The notes below the pieces were generated by a model, which did no database searches, had not been told where the DNA came from, and saw only the letters and a program-made list of their open reading frames with translations. This document shows, in pieces, positions 1 through 14,200 of a stretch of 64,000 nucleotides of DNA. The DNA comes from Daphnia carinata (Eukaryota; Arthropoda; Branchiopoda; Diplostraca; Daphniidae). How positions within the stretch are numbered: position 1 is the first letter of the stretch; each line of letters opens with the position of its first letter. Made by a program: the position numbers and the translations under genes. Location of the stretch: NCBI RefSeq assembly GCF_022539665.2, contig NC_081333.1, forward strand, positions 10,290,971-10,354,970. The letters are read 5' to 3'.

Positions 1-2335
1 AGCGAAAATAATTGGATCTACCGACGCAAATCATAGAGCCTAAAAATAGAACGAAACTACATTCTTGAGAAAACATAGAGATACTTGCATACTGCAAGAA
101 AATAGGCAGTTTGAACTGGTCATAAATCCCACTCCATAAACCCTTCCGGGCCACACAAACACTTTGTAAGGAGATGAGCAAAAAAATATTTCAAAGAAGA
201 GTCAGGCGACCCCCCGTCTTTTTCTCGTTTCTTCGTGGAGGCAATCCGTCCACCTTATCTGGATCTATCCGTGCTCAGTTCAGACCATTGAGGAAAGGGG
301 GATGGGGGAGAGAAAGACCAGAGACCAGTTATGCAAAGTAGTGCGTGACTTGTTATGGTCACACAAGATGCCGACTGCTGGGCACTGCAATGGCAAAGCA
401 CACACCACCACCACCAGTCGGCCGTCAATGTCCTTTCTCCTATACCTCGATGGCTTGCTTGTTCTCTCTCCCTCTCTTTTCTTCTTTCTTTCATTTCTCT
501 CTTTTAGACGAAATGACCGCATCGGTTTATTTTCAAACCGTTGAGAAAAAAGAAAAAGAACTTTGGAAAACGAGGCCATTGGTGAAGAGAAAATGACTAA
601 GATGAAAGTATTTAGTTTTCTGTTTTGTTTTCAGTCATGGGGATGCTGCTGCTGTTATTACTATTGGGTGGAGGCCGAGAAGCTTCTCTTTAAATGGAGA
701 TGGGGATGTATCACGTTATCCCGATGTTGATGAGTGTGTTTCACGGTCGGGCGCTCGGTCGCGCCTCTCTTTCTGTCTATCTATTCTCTCATTCTATCTT
801 CTTTTTAAAACTCTTCTATTGTTCTATCTCTACATTCTTCTACTGCTTTCTGTTTGGTGATGAACTCTCGGTCTTGGAACATGTTTTTGACTTCTCTTTT
901 AAAACATGCTAGGCCCTGAGGCAGGCCTAGGGAATGGAGAAAATGGATTTTTGGAGCAGTATGGGATGGTTTATCTGCCAGAAAGACAGGCAAATGTGAA
1001 GACTAAATTTGGATGAGCAATGGGATAAGAAATATGCCTCCTTTCACACATCAGGGAGGAACGGCCCCTTTGCCAGTGCAAAAGGTAAAAATGACACCAC
1101 CTGCAGGAATGTTATGGCTAAAAAGAAGCCAATGTTAGAAAGGAAAGAATCAAGTGGCACGCCAAAATCCATAAAAAGGAGACAGCCTAGGACAATGGGG
1201 AAATCGGATGAAAAGAATGTGACTTGTAGAATTGCATACCATCACAAACTGGGACGCACACATGGCGACGCTATCGAGAACATTTTCTCTGGAACAGTTT
1301 CACTTCTTTCTTCACGGCTTGATGCTGGCACAGAAAGCAGTCCAGTCACATTCACATTACGTTTAACAATGTATGAAAGGCAGAAAGAATTAACAACGGA
1401 CAGACGATGTCTTCCGACGCTCTCTTCGCACAGATACGGACACACGCTGAGACTATATTCTCTTGCTAGTGGTGAAACACACTGCACACAAAGCAACAAG
1501 CCGCTGCTCTGTTATAATACAACGCGAAAAGAAGGGAGAGTTGACAGTTGTATGTAGACGAGCGTAGGTCGAGGCACCTAGCAATATGTGTCAAGTCAAC
1601 GCCATCTAACGGATAGATTTTTAACTTATTTTGAAAATGAACTGAAGCAAAATAGAAAATCAAACATAAGGTGACACAACACGCAGCAGGTGGTTAACGA
1701 TTTCCCTTTTCCCTTGCATCCATTGGCTTTGACATTGTCTGTTCGCTTGCCCCTAACGAAAGCAACAACACTAGTACTGAATAGCACTGATTAGTTCTAT
1801 TGTTTCTATTTTTCCGCTTGACAATCATTGTTTTCCTGGTTACCTAATCCTTGCCGCGGCACCGCTTCATTAACGACATTCAACGAATTCAATGCACTAA
1901 AACACTAAGATTCCCGTGGTTCGCATGCCCAGTAACAGAGAAAATTTACTAATTTTGTTTTTATTTCACGATTAACACCACTGTTGTTGTCCTTTTCTCC
2001 GAACCAACACCCTTTTTATTGTCTTCCAATTGGATCTTTGCTCTGCTCTCACACCCAAAGGTGCTGATTTAATCAAATTCTCTGTCATTTATAACCGGTG
2101 CTATTTCAGACAATTCTATTCGTTGAAGCTTGGAACCAGTCCTGCAAATTTTGCAAGCATAGAAACGAGCAAAACAAACGAAATCATAATTCTGCTGCTA
2201 ACGCAGCGGGGCGTCAGTACTCTCCGCCCGATGCGTCCAATAGATCTCATACGACCACACCCATGAAAAGGACAGGTTCAATTCAATGACACGCAAACAA
2301 AAAATGAATTGATAATTTTTTTTTCAATAAAATAC
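1..2335. other. Left-edge non-coding stretch (probable PHLDB intron)
   Basis: No exon could be recognised here on either strand. It lies downstream (on the - strand) of the FHA exon that ends at 2336 with a GT donor, so it is most simply an intron of the PHLDB-like gene, whose next exons would lie beyond the left edge. A 182-codon open frame on + (1009-1557) has no recognisable domain and is taken as chance. Confidence 0.5.
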
Positions 2336-4331
2336 CTTGAGTTAGACGTGTAGGTGTAGCAACAGGTAGGCCGTCGACAGAAGTCATCTCGCCAAGTGGA
2401 TAAAGACTTACGATGCCATTGATGTTTTCGATGTAACAATGAATTGGTTCGACGCCAGTTCCCTGGACCACAACGTCCGGCTGACGCTGAACATAGCTTC
2501 CACCACAGCCCATCAGAAGCCGACCTTGGGTAGCAGCATTCATAAACAATCGAAAAGAAACAAAATGTTTTCCATATGTTGTATAAGTAAAAGTAAGTAC
2601 AGAAAGTATTCTGAGGAGTCATCTGGGCGTTGCATAAATGCGTTTGCTAATGAATCCAGGGTGGGGCGCATCCTATATCTCTTACGATGATTTTGCCTTT
2701 TCCTTTTTTGTTTCTTTCTTCTCCATCATTCAAAAGCATCGACAAAAAAAAAGAATGAAAAGATGAGTCAGGTGATGGATCTCTCAAGAATTCCGATAGG
2801 GGAAACTTAGGTGCGCACGCTTACCTAGAAGTGAACGAATAAAGTGGAAGCCCCTACTCAATACCTTCAATTCACGGCATTATATCCCACAGAAAAAAAT
2901 ATGATATCTAACCCCTTTAAATGAAAACAGAATGACTAGGCCTATATGCGATTTCTTCCTTTGGTATTTTCCATCTATTATTCAAGTCTTTTCAAGTTTT
3001 CCCAATTCTTTTCCGCTTCTCACTGCGTTTCATCGTGACTTCCATGAACGGCAGTCTCAAAGAATACCGTCTAAGCCACGGACCAGCAAAAAAGACTGCC
3101 ATCAGATGGGTGGAGAATAGAAACGTATATCTTAAGGGTTGAGCGATCGATTAGCCTTCCCCACTGGTAAAAAAAAAAAGCGGAGGCCTTTGACGTTATA
3201 GAAAAAGAAACGGACATTTACTTTTATTGCCACCTTCCGAACTGATAGAATGCTATAAGCAAAGGAATGGAATAGGAATTTACTTTTATATGATGGCGGC
3301 AATGTGGAAAGGAAATTCTTATCAATTCACATTTGTCCTTTATCGGCTGCTGGATAACCTAATTTGGTATGGCCCACGTGATGGTGTAGATTTAGCAAAT
3401 CAAAGTATTTGGATTGGGAACTTATCGATCATTGCCTAGTTAGGTGATCGGAAATCCAATATTCTACTTCGAGATTACCAAAATTAGACATTTTTCTCCA
3501 ATGGAAGGCAAAGCGGACAAACTAACAGGGCCACCGTAGAAAGAGAGACCTGGCACAGAGGTTGGAACACCAAAATAAAAGTTTTGTTGTCTCGACACTG
3601 CCCAAAGTTAGAATGTCAGATGGCTTCCAATTCGTGAACACATACGCCGAATGTGATTCCATCAAAGAAAAATAATTGACTTGTGCTGTTATGCCGTTGA
3701 GTATAAGCGTAAAAGCCTCAGCATATCACCACTGAAAAGTCGGTCGATGGTGACAATCAGGATTCGAAAACCTCGGCGATAGATACAGCGATTGAATTAT
3801 CGAACGTGAGCGAGAAGAAAGTGTCCTCACAATCAGCCTGACGGCAAAACCTTAGTCACGAAATTCAATTAAGCAACAACTTTTCCTCGGTTTTTCGCCT
3901 TTCTCTGTAAGTGCATGAAATCCCATTCAATCGACGCTTTGTATCCTTGGATTATTGAGCTAATGCAAGTGAAGTTTAAGGATTAGTTGCTGATAATTAC
4001 CTTCAGGCAATTGAATGAGTGTGATATTTGTACTGAGTCGACCACTGCCTAAAGTGACGAGATGTGGACCGCAATCAGCCGTGCGGACTTTGAGGGAATT
4101 GTGGCCTTGCTCGCAGACCTCTACGCCGGGCGATGGAGAATGGTGTCGAGACGTCGCAGTAACGGGCCGATAATGAAGCTCTGCTGGTGTCCACTGCTGC
4201 GTTTGCAGCCAGTATGGTCTCAAGTCTGCATCCGAATTGCTGGCATTGGCCAATTGCTGATGATGGGGGTGATTTGCGTTGAGCCAAGCTCGCTTGACAG
4301 CCGCTGTAGCCATCATCTCGTCTCTAGCACC
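2336..4331 (-). CDS. PHLDB1/PHLDB2 (LL5)-like FHA-domain protein, N-terminal exons (partial)
   Basis: Two exons on the - strand encode the start of a pleckstrin-homology-like domain family B protein. Exon A is 4331-4001 (after a CAG acceptor, ending at a GT donor) and exon B is 2524-2336. They join in frame (phase 1; exon B is 2+186+1 nt). Exon A ends with LKVRTADCGPHLVTLGSGRL followed by STNITLIQLPEG; exon B continues through PIHCYIENINGIVSLYPLG and DGLPVATPTRLTQG. This is the FHA domain found at the N-terminus of PHLDB1/2, which are PI(3,4,5)P3-binding cortical adaptors that link microtubule capture to adhesion sites. A Met pair at 4316-4311 is a plausible start, but the frame stays open back to the acceptor, so upstream coding is possible. 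The coiled-coil and C-terminal PH domains lie outside the window. Family assignment is by remembered similarity of the FHA segment and is firm; choosing PHLDB1 or PHLDB2 is not meaningful for an invertebrate. Confidence 0.82.
2525..4000 (-). other. Intron between the two PHLDB-like exons
   Basis: The stretch has a GT donor at 4000-3999 and a CCCAAG acceptor ending at 2525. It is about 1.48 kb long. No further exon, RNA gene or repeat stands out inside it. Confidence 0.7.
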
Positions 4332-7300
4332 TCCTGTTATTTACACAACGCACATTTAGTTTTAGTTTTTTTTTCTTTTGGGTTTACGTTTTGTTCCTTA
4401 TTCAAAAACATTCAGCCATATTTATAACTTTTTGTTTAGCATTTGTCACGATCAAATGGTCTAAACAGAAAGAGATGAACTAGAGGAAAACGATGGAAAA
4501 GTAAAAGAGACGAAGACAGAAAAACAGATGGAGAGCTAACATCAGAAACCACTCAACGCGCGCTGGCGTACGTTGTCGGGCGGACGCCTATCGTGGCAGC
4601 AATAATCTTTATCAACAGCCTCCCCCCTCCAGAAAAAAAAGGAATACAATAAAAATGTAACCTTATACAGCACATAGGTACCGTTATATACACAAGAGTC
4701 TTTATTTATAGTCTTAGTTAGTCCACGTTATGTTTTAGTGCGCACATAGAGCTGCTGCAGTGGACGGTTTGATCAATGATGAATTTGTGAAGAATGATGG
4801 GAATACCATACAAGTCCTGGTTCCACTCACACTTGTTTTGTTTTGATGGACTGGCTTTTCCATCTTCTTGTTTGACTGCCACTTGATTTTTCTTTTTCGT
4901 TGCTGCTGAAACGAGGACTTTCTTTTAAATTCCATTTGCTATTTTGAACGCATGTGCTATACGCATATTACGTTTAATTGATGAGCAGCAACGCTTAAAA
5001 CCCAAACCAAGGGTCCTACGGCAAGAAAGAAAAAGAAACGTATTCCTACCGCATCTGGTAGCGTACTGTCGCTGCTAGCGATGTATAATTATAACTAGCG
5101 CAACAGAATGCTCCCAGGAAGAAAGAGAGAGAGAGAGAGAGAGTGCGGAGTGTAAACACGCAGAATTTTTCGATTGTTCTACAGCAAATAAAAAAGCCGG
5201 AGAAAAAGTTTTTTGCGCTGATCTTCAATCCCACGCTCGTTCGACGAAGCATAGGAAAAAGAAAAGTCGACCAGAAATTCCCGCTAACACTTAAGTCGTA
5301 CACGGAATATAAGACTCACTTGTACTTTATCTACAGCTCCACTTATTCTTTAAAAAAAACTTTCCCGACTCCATTTTTAATATCGTGACGACTAAAGATA
5401 CGGAGCTTTGCAACGCTCATTTCCCACACAGTAAAACAAATGAAAATTGTTGTTTCTATTTCGTCTTATCTTTTTTCACCATGAAACGAAAATGTTGATG
5501 GCGAGATGGGTAATGTGCACGTGAGGTTGAATGTAACTACGTCGACGTTCTCATTCACCAGCAAAAGAGGGAGAGAGCCTACACCGTGACTGATAAGGCT
5601 GCTGACGTGTTTCTCTCTTCGGCTATCTCGTCTGTTTCGTCTCTGCGTTCCCCTCTTGACGGCCTCTCTTCCCGCACTCTCACTTTGTTAGTACCCAGGT
5701 TGAAGAAGGAATCCGATGTGCGCTGGGTGGGCGGGTATCGTGTTTCTCGCTCTGACTATACGGTTACGTCGTTCCCCAGCATTTGGAGGACGCCCTGAAA
5801 AAGCTTGTAGGTTCCCCTGTTTCGTGCTGAAGAATTCGACGCGATGACGTCACCTTCTTACCAGAGACGAGGTCGCCTGGACTTATGATTGTCAGTGGTA
5901 ACAGTTGGGAAAATGAAGGGAATTGATAGGCTTCAAGCCACACTGTCTCGTATTGACGTGATGACGGATCTTAGCTGGAGTCCTCGTCATTTTTATTCTT
6001 CCCCTTTTTTTCTTCTTTTTAACAGCTTGTGTTTATTATGAGAACGGGTAAACAAAAAAAAAAACCCAAACAACAACAATCGATTAAGGTCAACAGTCGG
6101 AACTCGGAAGACCGTGAAGAATTAGGAAGCCCATTGAAAATGCGTGGGCTAAAAACAAAAAATAAAATAAAAGAGAAATTAAAAGGCCATAGTAATCTTA
6201 TACATAATCAACAGTATAAGAATTTGGGATCCATTTTCTTAGCCAGAAAAAAGGGTTATATAAAAGGCTTACAGGTCCTACTGTCTGATTGACTTGTACA
6301 CTGCTGCAATAATAAAACACATAGCTATACAGACGATTGGGGCCGCGGGCCAAACTCAGATAACACACCTCTAGCCTACTCATCGTGAGGGAATGTCGTT
6401 TTCAGATATTCAAACGCCAGCCATCTTATCATCGTATCGTGACATATACGATTGAAAATATTCGGCCATTCTACCACAGTCTTTTTGGTTCTTATTCAGC
6501 AATTGATTGGTTGACGGGTCGTTTCTAACGAAACGCCTTTTCGTGAACATGAGAATAGAATATTCACGAGAATATTAGCCTTAGTGTGTGACTATAGTGG
6601 ACCACTCCTGTTTGCATGCGATTCCTCCTGTAGACTTTTTAGCATGATGATTCACCAGCAGTTCCGTGTATGGCTGCGGTAAACATGCAACAACAAAAGA
6701 ACAACCCACTACCTTTGGCACAGGGTTTTAGCCAATTCTTACTATAGCATATGTACATGCAGTACGTATTGATATAAATAAATATACCGTAGACAGGGAA
6801 CTGAAATCGGAACGGTCGGATTGAATTTCCAGAATCCTAGCGACGAAAACTCTTCGTTCACATCCACCTCTGCAAGGGTAGGAATTTTATAGCAAAAGCC
6901 ACGGCATAACTACATAATAGGAAATATCGCTGAAGAGCAACAAGCTTTTCAAACAAGGTGGGGGGTTATGGTTGTAAAGAAAAAGGCGTAAAAAAAAAGA
7001 CGGTGATGAAAGAGTGGGGGAAGAAGTAGGGCGTGACGAGCCATTGAATCACAAACAACAGCAGCAGCACACACCAAAAGGGAAATGTTTGCGCCTCCGC
7101 CTTGGACTCGTCTCGAACGAGATTTTTGCAGCAGCACGAACCCGAATAATATATTAAAAGAAACACAAGGGCATCATGCAGGTCTGATACTCGAGCAGCC
7201 AAGTTTCCATTCGTCTTCTCACGCGTTTCAAATGATATGCAGTCCCCTTTTTTTTTTTTCGTTTCTTTTTCTTTTTTTTTTATTAGGATGAAGGGCGGTA

Positions 7301-10300
7301 ACCATAGCGAATAACAACAAAACGAAATGAACAAAAAAGAAAGAGAGCACACATAGCTAACAGAGGCCTCTGCTTGGGGTTCGTCAAAAGCAAGACCTTT
7401 TCAGGAAGAACAGACCCATTACTCTGTCCTTTTATAGAAATACGGTGCATAGGAGACGATCGTCATCAGATTTCCATATGAACGTATCGACAAATTGTCT
7501 ATGCCATTACGTGATTTATCTTAATTTTCTGTCGGGTTTTTTTACAACCCCATTGTCAATTCGTTTTTTTTTTTTGGTTGGTTATCTTTTGGTGGTTTTC
7601 AAAATCTTCCAGATTTCCCGCGCCTTGACTCTCGGGAACATCCTTGGCCCACTCGTGGCACTTGTTCTTTGAAAAGCACCGGCATTCGCTTTGACATAAG
7701 GTACATATATACAATACACGTTGTTCCATACTGAGCGTGTAGATGCGTGTTATTTATGTGAAAGATTGTGACCGCTCGCGTACGGCCAGAAATCTTTTCT
7801 TCTTCCTTGATTTACGATGATGTATTCAAGACGAAACGGCGATTACATGTCTGATGGATGGGGAAAAAAAAGGAATCGTCTGTTCGCCACGTACTAGTAC
7901 GTGTCCGTATACGTTTACGTGTCATGCAGAGAAGCGCTGATTTGAAGTCTGTAGTTCGTTTATTATCAACGATAGAAAGATGACGAGTCGCTGAGCTATC
8001 AGATCATTTCAATGCGATGCGTCACTGATCCCCGTGTATGTGCAGAACGATTGATATTATTATCCGCTTTTTGTTCCGGTGCAGCCAAAAAATTGGGACA
8101 TGTGTGGCAAACTTCCAAAATCACTCAGCAGCTTCTTATGAGCAATATCTTGGTGCTTTATATGAAAACGCCTATTACCAATACAGTTTTTGTTTTATGC
8201 TTGTCATCTCTTTATCTTTCACAAAAAGAAAATGGTGTCAATAATGGACAGTACTGATAGGGGAAAATATTACGACCTTCAGTAGTTTAATAACGAGCAC
8301 GTTATTCAACAGTTGACCTTCGTTATTCATTTGGACCTCGTTAAGCCAAACTGTCAAACTCGTTCTCTTCCAAAAAAAGAACTGAACGCCCAATAATGGA
8401 GAGGCCTTACATTTTCTCTTTTCTAACACGTAGAATCCTTGTTATGTACCTTATTTGTTCCTTGGTGCGTGTCGAAGAGAATCGCAAAGTCGGAGAATCA
8501 GCTGCGAGTTGCACCACAATCCCGAACGAAGGTAGTGCAATGGCCCCCGCGGCAAACACGCGCGCACACTAACACAGCACCGGTTTGCATAAAGGCATCA
8601 CGGAGACAAACGAAAATAGAGATAGTCGCCGAGAAAGCCTTATCAAGTTCACTTATTTCGACTACACCGTGTGGGAGAAACTGATCGACTGATGTGTCTG
8701 GAACTCTCGGTTTGCATGGCGCTGTCGCGGCCGGGAAAAGCACACAGGGAGAGAAACTTAAAAGGGAGGCTCCGCTGTACGCGCAGCTCCGGCGAATGGG
8801 AGGGCTTTCTACGTACCCCACTCTACATACACAGCAAGGGAGAGAAAGAAAAAGAGAAAAGAAAAAAAGGAAAAATAACTATAGGCTTGGCGTTCGACCA
8901 AAACCGTTTTTCATTGGTAATACGAAACTCGCAATAGAGTCGACCGTCAGTCCATTTCAGGAACAACGTGACATGTTCTTTTTCCAATATAGAAACGTCG
9001 AATTTTGTCGAGTACGGACATCCTGCCAAAATTTCATTGGATCACGTTTCAATCAAGCGGCTCGTTGAGCGGGTAAAAAGAATCACGATCAAAAACGTAC
9101 CCGTTTTTTTGTTGAAGAGACTAGATTTTATTTACAGGCTTACATTCCGTGTATGGTCCATGTCTGTAAAACAGATAAACAGGCGTTTGTAGAGAGGAAA
9201 CTTCAACACGTCTAGGGGAAAAAAGAGGAAAAAATGAAAAAAATAAAGAACGGATGTGTGTGTAGTATATCTGTACGACTAAAGCTTGTTGTGTGGACGC
9301 AGAGCATACGGCCGGATAAATGCAACGCAGATGGCCTGGCTATTATTCAAGCCTGGATGCTCCCTTTTCAGAAATCGGTTGACTAGTTGCTATGACAACC
9401 CTTGATCCACCGCCGAGCTACAGCGCACGCTCGTTACACTTTCCACAGGCCTCAATAATATGGTTTCCTCATCTAACTATAATTTTTTTTTCTCTAGTTT
9501 TCTTCCTGGCCATTACCGGCAACGTCCAAGCAGTATCCGATAGGTTTTTTTTTCTTTTCGATGTGGCTCTTACAAATACTCTTTCAGCTCTTCCCGTAGA
9601 AATACATGTTTTGTATGTGTAGGCCAATAGACAAAGCTTCCGGTCGGTTATTTGGTTTATTTTTAGTCGTCTCCGGAAACTTGAAGCAGTAGAAGAAGAA
9701 GGAAAGAACAAGATATTCCCCTCCAACATAGGCGAACTTCCGGTCGTGGTTTCCAGTTTTGTCCCCTATATTAAGAATTAGCATTTTTTTTTTCAAACTA
9801 ATGGTACCTAGAAAATATCAATAAAAACAATTACTGATCTTCCTTATTTCTTACGTATATAGAACCATTGTATTTCAAAGAACCATAAATCTTGTGACAG
9901 ATAATTTTATTAGGGAAAAATACCAGGAAAAAAATTGCCTGCATCGAAAATGAGAAGAAAGTTAATTTGTAATTTGATTTTTGTTTGGTTTTTTCAGTTG
10001 GGGGACGTAGTCGATGCCGTCAATTCTTACGACTCACTAGCATCGAATGGAGTGCGTTGAGTGAATCTAACACGTGAGCCGACACTTCAACGCATTACGG
10101 TCTCTTTATTTGTCAAATGCATTTCTGAGAAAAAAAAAACCACATTATACAGTAAGCGACGGCTCCTGTTTGTTCAAATCACGGTGACGCATCGTAAATC
10201 TACGCTAATCAATTTTTTTTTTCTTTTTTCACCGTATTTTCAAAACAAAACGAAAATCATTGAAATCATTCATTTTCATTTTTTCCAGGGAAGACTAAGG

Positions 10301-11250
10301 GAATATCGATCAATCCGGTCGCACGCTTGCTAACATTACGAGAAGTGAAAAGAAGTCCATTCGGTGTTGTTTACTGGGTAGCGTGTGTGTACACGTCGCG
10401 GACTGTTAGACGAACCGGTAGGGGGAGAAAGAACGACACAAAGATATGGGGCGAGCGCTGTTTTTGTTTTGTAAAAGAGAAAAAAAAAGTCGGAAATCTA
10501 AAAATAGTTGATTTTGTTATGTACCGATGTGTACTGTATTTTGGAGAACGCAGCTGAAGGCAGTGTAGGCGAGAAGGGCACGTGCGGGCTTTTTCCTGTC
10601 TTTTCCTTTTTGTCCCTTTTTCTATCGTTCGCGACAGCATCTGCTTGACGGTTATTGTTTCCTTAACTATGTTGTTCGCCAGAGTAGTTTGCAGTATATG
10701 TCTACGAGTGGTCGTATGAAAAAATATGCCAGTATTTCAGAGTTTGTAGAGAAGAGGGAAAGACAATGGAGAAGGCCACCTGTCGGGGCGTTTGTTCATT
10801 TTGTTTTTAGGGTCTTCAAAACACGACGAGTGTTGAACAGAAGACTGCCAATGAATACGAAACGACAAGCAGGTTTGTTAACCGCGATCGTGAGCGATCT
10901 GTCGCACTGTTTCCTGCGATCACGATTGACGACGGCAGGTTTTCCGGACTATTGGAGCTCGGCAGATGTTCATTACAATCTTGATCACCTTCTCAATTAC
11001 AAGACGATTATTAGGAAACGTGAGGTATTTAATAATCTGTAACTTTAAAAAAAAAAAACATGTCGAGAGAAGCCCCTTTCGTTCGCACAGTTTAGAGAGT
11101 TCACGACTTGCCGCATTGTTTCAATTTCATTATCTGGTTTTACACGGCGTATCTCTATTGCTGGTTTTTATAGCCCGACAAATTGATTAGTTCTTCCCTG
11201 TGCAAACAAAACGGACTGTTTCCCCTTGACATGTTTTTTCGCACTCGACT
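4332..11250. other. About 6.9 kb with no recognisable gene
   Basis: No protein family was recognised on either strand. The stretch holds a GA dinucleotide run at 5126-5143, several A or T homopolymers (for example near 7250 and 7560), and a CT-rich, relatively GC-rich patch at 5570-5720 that could be a 5' untranslated exon or promoter of the leftward PHLDB-like gene. Short frames here lack conserved motifs or convincing splice partners. One hydrophobic frame on the - strand at roughly 6970-7090 resembles a GPI or membrane tail, but nothing joins it to a gene. Confidence 0.45.
5126..5143. repeat. GA dinucleotide repeat
   Basis: About nine GA units, uninterrupted. Confidence 0.85.
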
Positions 11251-14200
11251 CTATTCACCTGGTAAGCATGATTCATACTCTGTGGTTGATTGCGGAGTTG
11301 ATTGTTCTGTGGACGTTTCCATTGTACTCGTCTCTATTTCTTCGTGAGTTCCATGATGATCGACCGACACTGGGTCGATGATTAACACCGGTAAGGTTGA
11401 TTGATTATCTTCCGTCGTCTCTTCTGTTTCAGTCACTTCAATTGTCGACTCTACCGTGGATTCAGTTTCATCGAAAGTTGAACTGCTAGAACTGGTGATA
11501 ATCGTAGGTGTGCTGGTAGGACTTGGGTAAGGACTGGATGAAGGATAAGGACTGGAGATAAAGTAAGGACTGGACGTAGGGTTAGCCGAAGAGCTAGCTG
11601 TCGAAGGGCTCGCTGTCAAAGGGCTAGCTGTCAAAGGGCTAGCTGTCGAAGTGATAATCGTAGTCGTGCTATCTGGCATAGTACTGCTGGATTGTTCGAC
11701 GGATGTAGTACTGGCACTACTGCTGGTGCTAGTACTGGTGCTGCTGCTGGATGTTTTTTCATCATTGTCGTAATCGGTCAGTTCGGGGTCTTCTCCGCCA
11801 GAGAGGTAGACCGTGTTCGATTCGGCGCTCCAACCAAAACGGTTGCGAGACTGGACACTTACCTGGTAAACAATACCAGTGGCTAGGTCGGACAGGTCGT
11901 ATCCATGACTGTGTAGTGAGGGAGATGAAGAGACGGCCGAGGAGTTGGATGGAATGATCAAATTAACCCAGCTAATCTCGGGTTGGCCACGAGGTCTGAG
12001 CCACAATCGGTATTCGTAGATTGGGCTTTGGCTAATAGCGTCCCATATTAGTCGGTAGCCAACGTGCTTTTTTTTCGTCTCATCGTCATCCTGCTGTTCA
12101 GAATCGAGCACCTTATTTGATTGAATTGGAGGTGACACCCACAGGACAGCTGCCATCGCTTTGCCTGTTGGAATACCAATTAAAAAGACGTTATGGATCG
12201 ATTAAAACTTTGAAGTCATTAGCGAACTGCATAGCGTATTTTATCATGACACAATAGCAAGTGTTTTCTGAATCAAAGCGACGTCGTTTTTGTTATTTCA
12301 TGATTATTTTGTAACTAAACGCCATCTTTTGAGCGGTAACACAACGACGAACGGAAAGTCAAATTCCGTCCGCATTTTTCGCTATTAGTTACAGCTAGGC
12401 TATTTTCAGACTTTCCTTTGCTATTAAAGTAAACAAATTCTTCACGTCATGCGAGCAAATAAACAGTTTTGTCGCGTGTTTTTCGCGGGTATCTATTATT
12501 AATCGTCAATCGTCGCGGCGAAGAATGGAGTTGTATTCGTATGAACCTAAATAGCACGTTAGTCATTTTCTCTTGAGACTCGCAAATTTCTGGAATGAAG
12601 CACGCAAAAGTTTAAAGTCAACAATCATTCACCGCTGAACATTGCCTAAATTTCCGCAGAAATCTTTTCTAACATCTGTTACTCTTACGATTTAGAACCT
12701 TTGGAAAAAAAAATTAAAAAGATGATTATTAAACAACGACTGACTGAACTTATTTCATCACATTTTTCAGTGCGTGTAAATTATTGCATGCACATTCTAA
12801 AACAAATTTAAAGCTTCTTCTAAATTTAAAAGAAAAAAGGTTTCACATGTCATTCAGGAAAACATTGTTTTACACGAACGTGGTAGCTTGCCTTTGGCTT
12901 CCTTTCGTGCGTTTGAACGTACCTATAACGACTGTTATTGTGCAAGTAAAATTTGAACTGTACATTTAGCTATTTAGACAGTTACTTGCTACCCTGAATA
13001 AATACACGAAGGAAGAGATGAAGATAATTGTACAAGTTCTATAAACCTTGATTTTCGCTACGTTAGCTCGAATAATCCCAAAAACCACCAGTTTACCAAA
13101 CTACAGCTAAAATTACAGCATGCGTCATGTGAACCCGTAAGGTTTGCGAAAAAAGCAGTTCATTCAATTGATTTCTTAAGAGGTTTTAGCTTCAACTGCG
13201 TGCGCAGCCATTGTTTTGGTAATTTGCTGTGCATTGGTCAACGTTGAGTCATGAACACTTTTACAAAAAAATTCCCTGCGAAGGTTGTGTGGCGTATTAA
13301 TAAACCTCACACGTCTGACTGGTTAACGTAAAACAATTCCCCGTCGACACCAACGCTTGTAGCTACCACTTGATAGAAAGCAACAACGGTTACTTAAAAC
13401 TGCTGCACATTTTGTGCACCACTTAAAAAAAAGCAGCCACTTGAACAGCTAACTCAAATTTTTTTTTTCGATAACTTCAAGTACGATAACTGTACAGTGA
13501 AGACGGTCTTGAAGCTATAAGATTACAAGTACGAAGTGTAAGATAAATCAATTGCTGAGAGGCTTCCACAAAAGAAATGGGGCCGAAGACAGTTCAAGAG
13601 CAAGCCAGAATAGTTCCCACAGTCAAACTCTTACCCTCTATACGCAATCAATTTCAAAGTACGTGTGTTATTCAATTGATTGTCATTTCAAGAGTATTCT
13701 TCTGTGATGGCAAGAACTTGAAAGAAACAATTCGTCAATAAAATCCTCCATACAGGCAAACGATCATAGTGTAAATGAAAATGTAACAATATCCGGAATC
13801 GAAACTATGCCCTGATCGTAGAGGGAATATAAGACTTTTAGTTTTCCATCGTTGTTCTGTTTTTCTATTTTTTTAAAGAATATGAACGAAGTTTTAGAAC
13901 CTTTGCTACCCATAACCGAGCAATGGATTATACGAAGTCATTCGGAATAACCCCGATCTCCCATTTCTCCCAAATTCATCACCTCTCACGTTTTATTATC
14001 GCATATGACGACTATCTTGTTACCTTGAATAGATTTTATTGTTAAACATTCAAAAGCTACATCTCGTACCGTGAAAAAATTCAGGTTCTTTCGGAATATC
14101 AAGTTCATCCGGCTTTGGTGTCATTTGAACCATATTCGAAATTCAAAGGAAATTCAAAATGATGAGCCATAGTTAGGCATGGGTTATCTTTTCTAGCACT

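Noticed and set aside
1009-1557. 182-codon open frame on +
   Set aside because: It begins at a non-ATG codon, has no recognisable domain, and sits in what is probably an intron of a - strand gene; no splice partner or conserved block is seen.
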